Source: Didymodactylos carnosus (lineage: Eukaryota > Rotifera > Eurotatoria > Philodinida > Philodinidae). From it: 64,000 nucleotides of DNA. Shown piece by piece: positions 38,201 through 47,434 of the stretch (the stretch's first letter is position 1; every line of letters starts with the position of its first letter). The position numbers and the translations under genes are program-made. A model generated the notes under the pieces. That model did not search any database and had not been told where the DNA came from. It worked only from the letters and a program-made list of their open reading frames with translations. Location of the stretch: positions 1 to 64,000 of the forward strand of contig CAJNOQ010000056.1 in NCBI GenBank assembly GCA_905250885.1, in the 5' to 3' direction.

Positions 38201-38388
38201 CGTCTTTTGTCTTATATGAACTTTTATCAGCACAAAACCAACCGAAAAGCGGCGAAATTGAAACATATCCGCAATATACATTATCATTTCGACAATATAC
38301 TCACTTAACTTTGACACTGATCAATGAACAAATCATTTTTCTACAAAAGTCACATAATTTCATCTGTGTTAAAGCTCTTTTAGAATAG
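35257..38388 (+). CDS. ENGASE: Cytosolic endo-beta-N-acetylglucosaminidase (GH85)
   Basis: ATG 35260 (3 nt after acceptor TTAAAG) opens exon 1 (35260-35590), with LFCHDMKGGYLEDKYRQGC and YFSHELVTIPPVVWIDCAHQ. Exon 2 (from 35653) has GTFITEWDQG and FYNFDGWLLNIEN, carrying the Asn and Glu of the GH85 active site (N-I-E). Later exons show LWYDSVTTDGDLKWQNELN, CDGIFLNYTWTEDNLKRS, YLDVFVGVDVWGRG and STALFAPGWVYE. Weaker C-terminal beta-sandwich exons run to 38388. GH85 enzymes cut the chitobiose core of N-glycans on misfolded glycoproteins or free oligosaccharides in the cytosol, releasing glycans with one GlcNAc. Layout and motifs match animal ENGASE through the catalytic barrel. The C-terminal half is divergent and its exon borders are less certain. 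Confidence 0.92.
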
Positions 38389-38478
38389 TGATTATATGTT
38401 GTTATTGACGTTGTTATTTTTAATACAAAGTTTTTTATATGCATAAATAGAGTGAAACTTATAAGAAATATATTTTAG
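38389..38478 (+). promoter_or_regulatory. 90-bp spacer ending in a splice acceptor
   Basis: The gap between the ENGASE stop and the PSMD10-like ATG is only 90 bp. It ends TATTTTAG directly against ATG. No AATAAA hexamer is evident; variants such as AATACA are present. This is the layout expected for a trans-spliced downstream gene of a two-gene operon. Confidence 0.5.
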
Positions 38479-39215
38479 ATGAACGTATCTGATTTAGAGA
38501 TATGTAATTTAGCTTATGAGAAACAGTTTGATGTTTTGAAATTAAAAATTGAAGAAGATCCAAATTGTATTAAAAAGAAGGATCGTGTGCGTAAGTTTTT
38601 TTCTTTTCAATTTTGCAATTATTATGTTACTTTTTAATAGGATCGACGAACAATTTTACACTGGGCTTGTTCAAGCGGTGCAACAGATATTGTTGAATTT
38701 CTGTTAACAAAATATCGTTTACCCGTTGATGATGCCGATGAAGTAAGTCACAATATAGTTAATAAATAATTGTTAAGTCTGTACACTATTTTATAGACAG
38801 GATGGACACCGTTAATGATTGCTGTGTCTACTGGACGATTGGATATTGTTCGTATGTTACTAGAGAAAAATGTTGATGTTGATCAACAAAATGTTGCCGG
38901 TGCTCGTCCACTTCATTATGCTTGTTCAAAAAATTATTATGATGCACGTAACAATGTCGATCATATTTGATCAATTTTTATCTTAAACTGATAGTTATAG
39001 TTCATTTTTTCTTTTTGTTTTTTTTTCAGATTGCTAAGTTACTTCTTGAACATGGTGCTGATGTTAATGGTACTGACAAATATCAACAGACTCCGCTTGA
39101 TCGTGCTTGTTCAAAACGAAATTTTAAAATAGTTGAACTACTGTTAAAAGATCCAAAATGTGATTTAAGTTTGCATAAAGAGTGTGAAAATGAAAATCAT
39201 ACACACATCAAATAA
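38479..39215 (+). CDS. PSMD10: Gankyrin-like 26S proteasome assembly chaperone
   Basis: Exons 38479-38586, 38641-38742, 38797-38943 and 39030-39215 give about 180 residues. The start SDLEICNLAYEKQFDVLKLK matches the distinctive gankyrin N-terminus (xNLxVCNLAYxGxxEELK). Ankyrin repeats follow: TILHWACSSGATDIVEFLL, GWTPLMIAVSTGRLDIVRML, ARPLHYACSKNYYDIAKLLL and TPLDRACSKRNFKIVELLL. Gankyrin binds the Rpt3/PSMC4 C-terminal domain while the regulatory particle assembles, and in vertebrates also binds CDK4 and MDM2. At 180 residues against 226 in humans, it lacks about one and a half C-terminal repeats. The frame-consistent junctions of introns 1 and 3 need unusual donors (GTGCGT and GC). All junctions are phase 0. 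Confidence 0.85.
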
Positions 39216-39289
39216 TGGACATTTTATACATTTTTTATCTGTGTTGCGAGTACATTGATCGTCTTTTCTATAGAAAAATCAAGCTTGCT

Positions 39290-39295
39290 AATAAA
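39290..39295 (+). terminator. Poly(A) signal AATAAA
   Basis: Hexamer about 75 nt after the PSMD10-like stop, followed by a second overlapping candidate. It is the first clear signal downstream of both ENGASE and PSMD10. Confidence 0.5.
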
Positions 39296-39299
39296 AAAT

Positions 39300-40857
39300 A
39301 AAAATAGTTGAACAGTACATGTATGCAACAATTCGAAAATGTATAAAGTATACGAATAACATCATAATTTCAGATAAAATATGATGAGTTGACTAAGTTT
39401 CATGTGCTCATGATTTGTCAAAATATAAGATCAGATTATTCTGACGTTTGATACCATCCGGATGAATTTTCGATAAAGTTTTTGAATAAATTTGAAAGAA
39501 TAAAGTTTTTTTTCATGATGCAGAAAGTGACTCAATGTTTACTAGTATTTCATCATAATCATCCGCTATACTTTCCACTATATTTTATGTGATCTACCAT
39601 TACCAACGTATACAAATCTTGCTTTTCGTTCTAGAGACAGCTGAATGAATAAAAACATAAATCATCAACTATTTTACATTTTGTGATAAAATGGAAAAAA
39701 CCTAATGAAAATCTGGTCTCATGTCCAGTGCTTTTGGATGAAATATTTTCATTTATGCAGATATATCGACTGTTGAACTACTCACGAAAACAAATTTTTA
39801 AGAGGAAAAAGTTGAATATAAAGACGAAAACTATATTATTTCAGCAATTACAACTCTTGACATACACTTTGGTAAACAGAGATTTTTATATAATCCGACT
39901 TCATCTTGATAAGTTGATCTGAAAAGCGTAGAAAATTGAATAAGATAGACTTTATTTCTAAATTCTCAGGAGAAAACTTTGATGTCTTTTAAATCGACGT
40001 TCCTAGATAGTCGAGATTATATTATATTCAACAAGTCCATTTGGAATTATTCTCTTATTTGAAATATGTTATAGAACAGCTTTTTCTCCATAAAATACCT
40101 CGAGCGTTTCGATTGTCAAATTATGCACGTACGTCGTGACTGCTTGAACGATAAGGAATTAAGCCTTGAAAATAATTGATCTAAAATAGAATCTTCTGCT
40201 CTAAAATTCTAGATAAACGAAAAACATTCGAGAGTAAGAAAAAGAAGGCCAAAATATCACAATCAAACACAAGTGACACATAGAAGTGTCTGAATAAAAA
40301 TTAGGTCAGAGTCATGTGACAAGTAGAATTTTCACTTGAATATATGTGCGTTTGATTCAATATTTCCACATATTGTTTGACTTTTTAAAGAATTATAACA
40401 TCAAATATTTTGGGTCAAGTTATTAAGATGGAATCAAATTACGGAAAATCTTTTTTTTACTAAAATATATGTCAAGAGTTCAACTATGGAATGGTATAGT
40501 TTTCGTCTTTACATTCAACTTTTTCTCTTAAAAGTTTGTTTTTGATCAGTAATTTAGCGATATAAATAAGTGAAGGTTTTTATTATTTTTTTAATCAGAT
40601 AAGAGCCAAATATAGTTCAATGTTAAAATCATTTGTATGTAGACAGAGTACCAGGTTTGGGTTATTCAATGATATAAATCCAAGCGTTCTAGCTTGTCCA
40701 GGTTTTTGTAAAGAGATGGAACAGAAAATGACACACCATAGATAGACTAAGAGTTTTTCTTAAGATCCCTTAAGCCTTTTTAACATGAATTTTTCTATCA
40801 GTAGCACCAGTCTAAAAGCTCGATGACTTGAAATTACATTGGTCCCATCTTCTCAAT
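39300..40857. other. Intergenic, nothing recognised
   Basis: AT-rich sequence with short unsupported frames only. It ends at a hAT-like MITE. Confidence 0.5.
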
Positions 40858-41218
40858 TAGAGATGTGTACGGGTACCATTTTCGTACGCGTACCCGCCCC
40901 GCCCCGACAACTTTGTACCCGTACCCAACTTATGCCTAAAAATTTTCTACTTTTTGTTTTTCATCTAAAACCTTTTGTTTTTCGGCTGAAGATGTCAAAT
41001 TATCATTACGTTCTTAAGTAATTCTTTTTTAAACCTTCATGTATTTTAGCTAAACTCCTGTATTTTTTCATTAAAATTTTGTGGATTTTCCACTAGAACC
41101 TTCCGGTTTTCGGGTAAATTATAAATAATAGAACCCGTACCCGATAACTTCATACCCGTACCCAACCTTCGAGTTGGATCGGATCGGATACGGGTACGGA
41201 TCGGGTTGCACATCTCTA
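40858..41218. mobile_element. hAT-like MITE
   Basis: TAGAGATGTG at the left end and CACATCTCTA at the right are inverted. The flanks TTCTCAAT (40850-40857) and GTCCCAAT (41219-41226) match at 6 of 8 positions, the 8-bp duplication length of hAT elements. The subterminal regions are strikingly GC-rich: CGGGTACC, TACCCGCCCCGCCCCG, repeated GTACCCGTACCC, and GGATCGGATCGGATACGGG. Such repeated motifs are the usual transposase-binding arrays of hAT MITEs. 361 bp, non-coding. Confidence 0.8.
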
Positions 41219-41616
41219 GTCCCAATCGTATCGAACAATAAAAAGAAGCAATAAATAAAGCGTTTTCAACGCAGTATTCTCAATGTCTTGTACTGAAAAT
41301 GTTAGTCTCTGTATTCATACTAAAAAATATAATAAAATAAGATAAAATTATAAATAAAAATTTCAGTTGAACAAACAGTACTGTGTAAAATCTCTATAAT
41401 TATGCTGTATTTGTTAATGATAAGACAAGGTAAATTATTGGAAACTTCAGGGTTCTTTGTTTTGTAGTTTAGAAAGGTCTCTACTATAGAACAAGAAAAA
41501 AAATAATACTGTTAAATAATTTATGGCATGATGATACCATATTTTTAGAGCATATTTAGAAAAGTGCCTATTTCCAAATGTGATCTGCGGTAATGTTAGT
41601 TTTTTAGATTTTCTTA

Positions 41617-42545
41617 TTAGTGTTGATAATTTTTCTGTTTTTTGGTTGTAATTGATATTCTTAATCGTTCGGCATATTCACATGCCCATGCACTTATTCG
41701 TTTTGATGATTGATTAACAATTTGTTCAATATCTTTTCGTGAATAAAATGTTAATAATTTGTCGTCATCAAATAAAAATTCTTGCATTTCCCATGGAAAT
41801 GGCATTGTTTGCGTTTGATCGACAGCATGTCGTGTACACCAAAGTAAAAGTGTTGATAATAAACGAATATTATTCCATTGTCGTTTTGTTATTGTTCCTC
41901 TCAATAAACGATATTTGACAGGTTTATAAAGTAAAGTTTTAATTAAACTACGAAAAAAAAATGCTGATATAATCAAATATTTTGCTTTAAAATGATCAAT
42001 GACACCATCTATTCTTCTTGTAGTATCATCATTTACTGCTAACATTCGTTTTTCGACGATCCAAAAATAATTTGTTGGATAATCGTCAAATTTACACATT
42101 AATAGATATTTTAATACTGATTCATCACTGGATGTTCCTAAAATACCTGTTACAGGCATAAATTCAGTTATATTATCAATAATAGTTTTTAAAGCTTTAA
42201 CAATTGTTTCTGTACCAAAATATTTGTAATCATGATGTGAAAGAATTATTTCACTTAAATCAAGATTAAAATAAATAATATCTGTAAGAGCTAAATGTAT
42301 ACGCGATTGTGGTTCCAAATAGACACGATGAATTGCAGTTAATAATTCTAAAAATCTTAAACGTGTATAATCTTTTGAATAGTCATGTTTTGGTGATTGT
42401 CGAGCTATATTAAGATTATGTTTTAAAAAATAATAAAATATGAGAACAAAAGCAACAGCTTTCCAACGACGACGAAGATAAAGTTTTCGTTGAATACGAT
42501 GTTTTTTTATTTTATAACGATCATATGCACTTTGTAACTCCCAAT
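41617..42545 (-). CDS. Unidentified helical protein (open frame of ~300 codons)
   Basis: The minus-strand frame is open from a TAA at 42543 to the stop at 41617-41619. It contains KIKKHRIQRKLYLRRRWKAV and AFVLIFYYFLKHN, then FLELLTAIHRVYLEPQSRIH and ALTDIIYFNLDLSEIILSHH. Further on come TGILGTSSDESVLKYLLMCK, HFKAKYLIISAFFFRSLIKT and AWACEYAERLRISIT. There is no ATG near the start, so it should be a downstream exon. The basic stretch followed by a 13-residue hydrophobic segment could be a weak membrane or amphipathic helix. It may join the open frame at 42625-43134 as one gene, but I found no convincing donor. Codon use is like its neighbours and no lesion is visible. Family not recognised. 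Confidence 0.6.
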
Positions 42546-42624
42546 TGAATTAATCATAAATAATAGTCATCTAAAACACAGAGAAATATTATCATTATAG
42601 AAGATATTAAATAAATGATGTAGT

Positions 42625-43134
42625 TTATGAATGATCTGTATATTGCTTTGCATTTGTAAAAAATGGTAAAAAGTCTTCATTATCAAAATTGAGATTATAT
42701 TGACGACGATGATAATCACATAAATCGCATGAACGATGAGTAGTAATTTTAGGTAAATCTAATCCAAATATGCTTAATTGACGTTTTAAACTTGGATTTG
42801 TTGAAATTGTTGGCAATGTTGTCCAGTTTTTTATTGCTGTATGCGGTCTCAACGATGGTAAAGGTGTGATACATTTTCTATAATAATGTGGATTTTGATG
42901 TTGATCATATGTATGATAAAACCGATAGTTTGTATTTCCATATGTTGGTAATACGTTGATATTTCGATATTTTGTTGATGAATTAATAAAGATATCAGAT
43001 GGTAGAATATTGTTACGAGCTATATGTCTTGATAATATACCACGATAGGCTAATGCTTCAATAAGTTCATCAACATCATAGGAATAGAGACGCTCCGTAA
43101 TGGAGCCAACGACAGGTTGTTGATTGTAATACAT
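42625..43134 (-). CDS. Unidentified 169-residue protein
   Basis: ATG at 43134 and TAA at 42625-42627. It begins MYYNQQPVVGSITERLYSYD and continues VDELIEALAYRGILSRHIAR. The middle is rich in Tyr/Asn/His and the C-terminal part has SCDLCDYHRRQYNLNF, a single CxxC. There is no signal peptide, and it is too basic and polar for a membrane protein. The uninterrupted ~510-nt frame and good codon texture support a real exon. The neighbouring frame at 41617-42545 is on the same strand 80 bp downstream, so this may be its 5' exon or a separate upstream gene. Family not recognised. Confidence 0.6.
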   Translation of the reverse strand: MYYNQQPVVGSITERLYSYDVDELIEALAYRGILSRHIARNNILPSDIFINSSTKYRNINVLPTYGNTNYRFYHTYDQHQNPHYYRKCITPLPSLRPHTAIKNWTTLPTISTNPSLKRQLSIFGLDLPKITTHRSCDLCDYHRRQYNLNFDNEDFLPFFTNAKQYTDHS

Positions 43135-45336
43135 TTATTAAATGATTAAATGTATTCACTTAAATTTTATACAGTAGCAAATAAATATTTTTATATATTT
43201 TTTTAATATATTGTGACACAGCGTGTCTGATAGAAAAACTCAACGGGACATATATTCGTTATAAACTGTTGTTATTTTTAAATTGTTAGCAAAGAATGGT
43301 TCATCGGTAAAAATATATTTTTATGTTGTTAATCGAAAATAAAAATGTATATTTGTTAAGTTTGTCAAATAACATTGAATTTTCTCTTGAAAATCACAAA
43401 ATTTCTATCCTTTATCCTTCTAGTTTTTGAAACTTTTTTAACATGTAATCGTATCTGTTTTCGTGTATTATTCTACTGTAATCGGAGAGTTACACATCTA
43501 TACTGTTTGTGAAATTTCGTCCACTTGTATCTCTTATCGTTTTATACTATATTCATTAAGAGATTTGATCTGATATACGATTACCACTGTTGTCAGAAAG
43601 TTCTTAAGTTCGCTGTAAGAGACAAGAAAAATAAATAGTTAAGAACAAATTTATAAATACAGCTGAAGCTTATCTAGAGAGCTCTTCGCTGCAAACAATC
43701 TTAATTAAATAAAGATATATTTGAGTTAGTGTATGTATCTGCTGCTCAAGAAAATTTTTACATATTTCCTGGAACATTTTTCAACACACGAAAAAACATA
43801 TGATTATCTAAAAAACTTCAGAATTTTTCACAATTGAGTCGAGTCTTTTGAACAAACTACATTACCATGTGGAAAAAATATTCTTTTTAAAACGAGACGT
43901 TACCCAGAACAGTGCGATCTTTTTCCGTTAAATTATTGCTGATTTACTGTGCTTTTCTTGATGAAGTACAATGGGTATACCATTTCAGATAGGAGTGCGT
44001 AGTACTTTAAACAATTTTCCGCTTTGCTAATCATAGAACGATAATGTTTTGACCCGTAGGAGAAAAGAAAACGATGTAGAATGTTCAGAATACATTTCTA
44101 AACTAGGCTTAAGTTTTTATACAAAAATGTTTTTTTAGAGATTTTCACACCTTTTTTTTAACTTTAAAAAACAATAAACAATTAAGAAAAAGGTAGAAAT
44201 GAAATGAATGTCCACTATCTGCATTCGATGTAACGGAGTGTTTTGCTTTAATTTAAAATCATGACAACATTTCGAATTTTTTGAACAGTTACCGATAGAG
44301 GACTGACAATTATTTTACAAGCATTATTTCATTTTGTGTATTGTTGTTGAAATTAATGTCAAAATTAGATGGAATAAAATTAAAAACATTTTCTTGCTGA
44401 TAAGATTTTCCTATAGTACATGGACTCAGTTAAATGAGCAAAATTAAAAGTATTCTCGGTAAAAGTATTTCGATTCTTAAACCAAACATCTGAAATGTTC
44501 ATCGTTTTTGTTACTTGTCCTATAACTCGAGAGCATTGGTCGCTATCATTATGGTAAAATGAAGTATTAAAAGTAGTTTTTCTGGCGTAGAATTTAAAAA
44601 CCAATGAGAGCTCCTGACGCGATAATGTCTTGAATTTTATAGCAAAAAAACGTTTGTAGTTCGGTCATAATGAGAGTGATCAACGTTCACAATTATAGGA
44701 CGACTAATGAAATTATGGTGAAACTGCGCACGACTGTGCTTATTTGCTTACTTCAATTATAATTTCGGTTATTCAGAATAACATTGTACACGAGATATTT
44801 TCTTGCAATTATAATATTTGGTTAAACTAATTTTCATCTTATCGATTTTTAGCTTTTAGAATTACTCTCGTTTCTACCAAGTGTGAATGAAACACTAACA
44901 CATCAATTGTTAAATAAAACTATGATTAATTAATTTCCATTTCACAATAAATCGCTACAACAGCACGAGATATGTTATTTTTTACTCATTTTCACACTAC
45001 TCTCATCTTCTCTATCATAAAGGGTGATGGATGCATTCTTGATGCAGGGTTGCCAAGTACAAAAATTCCAATATGAGACAGATTAATCTAATATGAGAGA
45101 CCATTAGAAAAGCTTATTTTACAGTAGCTTTATAATGTTAAAGGATCTGCACATGAAAACAGGGATAAAAAGAGTATTCATGTATACATGCAATCGGTTT
45201 GATGATGATATGAGGAATGAAGCCTGTCTCACAACTGATGGGAAAACGAAAAGGAAAAGCACGACCAAATAAAGTAAAATTAGAGAAGAAAACGAGATTG
45301 AAAAGTGAGACTCGATCTCTTTTTCTGCATTTGGTG
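43135..45336. other. Intergenic, nothing firm
   Basis: No supported gene. A minus-strand frame at 44380-44604 is open but has no family resemblance and no splice context. A hAT-like terminus (CAGGGTTGCCAAG) appears near 45045 without a clear partner. Confidence 0.4.
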
Positions 45337-45434
45337 CAGGGATCTCAGATCTTCTGATTTTGGTAGAAAAATTCTGATTTTTGGAACTTGTTCAAAACTC
45401 TATTGATTTTCTTGCTTTGGATCTGGTATCCCTG
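45337..45434. mobile_element. Tiny hAT-like MITE (98 bp)
   Basis: CAGGGATCTCAGATC at the left and, inverted, CAGGGATACCAGATC at the right. The flanks ATTTGGTG (45329-45336) and ATCTAGTG (45435-45442) agree at 6 of 8 positions. CAGGG-type ends with 8-bp duplications are typical of hAT elements. The interior is only about 65 bp (repeated CTGATTTT), so it is purely non-autonomous. Confidence 0.65.
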
Positions 45435-45442
45435 ATCTAGTG

Positions 45443-46779
45443 TTATGTGGTTATTTTTTATCTATAATGCAAACACAAGGTTCTGAAAAAGATTTGCAAT
45501 CAAGATAGGTTTTCCCAAAAGAAACATAAGATCATATAGAATAAACGATCACATCGTGCATAGCATCTTTTTTTCGGGATCTTTTAAAACCGTGTCCGAT
45601 ATTACGTGTCATTTTTGAATTTTTGTCACAAGTTTTCACAGGTGGAAAATGAAAAACTGGCTTTGTAAGATCAAACAACATCACAGGTGGCTTCCAAAGT
45701 GAGTGTGAGCTTTCGTTAATATTTAAGAAGTCTCCCTTTTCAAACGTAACCAAAAATTTTCATACAATAACGTTCTCAAATTAACGATAATCTTTCTTTG
45801 TACTTTTTTCGATCGCTTGATCTTTTCTTCTAATATTATGATTTATCTCAATCTCTTTCAATAATCACAATGCCTTTCCAATAGCCTTTTGGGATCACTA
45901 TCTCCATGAATCGGTTAGTGAAGTAATGTAACATTAAAAAATTTACCGACCAAATTAACCAACGCTAGTACAGTTTGAATAATTGAGTTATACTGAACTG
46001 TTGCTGTGAAGCAAACCAACTTGACTGCAGAATCAGTTTTGTTTTATTTTAATACCTATTTTTCAAAAATAAAAATATCCTCCATAAAGAGAAATGAAAA
46101 TAGACCAAAATTTAGTAGAAAAATACAGAGTTGGTTGCTTTCGCACATACGACAAGATCAGATAGTCTTTTATTCTGAGAAGGGTGTTACGTAGTGTAAC
46201 GTAGTTATGACCTTAGTGATCAGTTTGATATCCTTCTTTCTCTGGAAGAATCAGAATAAAGCTATCAAAAAACAAAATATAATACTCTTCATTCAATGAA
46301 TAATTATGTCTTAAGCCGTTCTATTCTAATGTACCATGATAATATTGCCTAATCAATATATTATAATGGATTTGTTAGAAAAAAAATTGAGTCTTATATG
46401 TATATATGTATAGAACTGCAAGGATTAAATTATTAGAGAAAATATAATAACTTTCACAGCGAACAATTCCCATGGGATTAATCATTTATATTGGCTATAT
46501 AGCCGTCTGTTTAAAAGATTCATTGATAAAATATAAATAAAGCGATAAATACAAATCATCAGCGGTGTGAAAAACTAAGATCCATAGTCAAAAATAATAC
46601 CAAAAACTAAAAATACCCTTGAATTCATGATCATCAGCGTGTGTGAAAGGAATTGACTAGATAAATTCAGATATACTTATCAAAATTTTAACAATATTTC
46701 AAGTGGTAAATTAGATGCGTTTCATTTGACTCTCACATAGAAACTAAAATTATATACAACGTCCATTAAGTGTATATAT
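45443..46779. other. Intergenic, nothing recognised
   Basis: AT-rich sequence holding the presumed 3'UTR of the first calcium-sensor gene. No convincing exon. Confidence 0.45.
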
Positions 46780-47428
46780 TTAAACATGTTGAAATGGATT
46801 CATTAAACTTTGTAAAAATGGATCATTTTTCAATCCTTGAATAAATTCTTCCTTGGATATTCGTTCATCAGAGTTTGAATCGAGATTTTTCATTATATTA
46901 TCAGCACATTGTTCATAGGAATATTTCTCTGGTGCATCAGACATTCCCAATAATTCAAACATTGAACGTAAAACCAATATAATTTCAGCACGATCAATTG
47001 AACTATTTTTATCTATATCGTAGACATTAAATGCATAACGAAGTTTTTGTTCGAGTGGTGCTTCAGTTGTTGAAATATAAGCTATTAAAAACTAGTAGTA
47101 AGAAAAATAGAAAATAGGTAAAAATGATACAAGATTCACACAATTAACTTACTTCTGTAAAGCTGATACCATGATCACCGTCCAAATCAAATGCACGAAA
47201 TACACACTCACTTAGTCGATCCACATTTTCTTGAGGACGAAGTTCTTTGTAAAATTTACAAAATTGTTCTTTATTCATTGTTTTTAAATTTCCAGTACAT
47301 TGTTGTGTAAAACGTTCATGCCAAGCAAGAATATCATCACGTTTCAACTTGGTATATCTTGATAATACCTCATAGGTATTCTCATCTAATACAGCAAGAT
47401 CATCACTTTTAGATTGGCCGACACCCAT
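46780..47428 (-). CDS. Neuronal calcium sensor family EF-hand protein
   Basis: Two exons (47153-47428 and 46780-47091) join at a phase-0 GT-AG intron (FTE|FLIAYIS) to give 195 residues, the usual NCS length. MGVGQSK fits an N-myristoylation site (Gly2, Ser6). EF1 is degenerate, as in the whole family (QQCTGNLKTMNKEQF). EF2 DLDGDHGISFTE, EF3 DIDKNSSIDRAE and EF4 DSNSDERISKEE retain the 1, 3, 5 and 12 ligands, so three sites should bind Ca2+. The family (frequenin, hippocalcin, recoverin, KChIP) couples Ca2+ rises to membrane targets by a myristoyl switch. I cannot assign the subfamily. The ATG is 3 nt after acceptor TTCATTCTAG. Confidence 0.9.
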
Positions 47429-47434
47429 TTGCTA

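Noticed and set aside
44380-44604. 74-codon minus-strand frame
   Set aside because: No homology sensed, no splice context, surrounding sequence non-coding.
45040-45336. CAGGGTTGCCAAG near 45045 as the end of a larger hAT element enclosing the 98-bp MITE
   Set aside because: No matching inverted terminus or 8-bp duplication was found on the other side.
45532-45753. 73-codon minus-strand frame
   Set aside because: Plausible composition but isolated; no acceptor, donor or family support.
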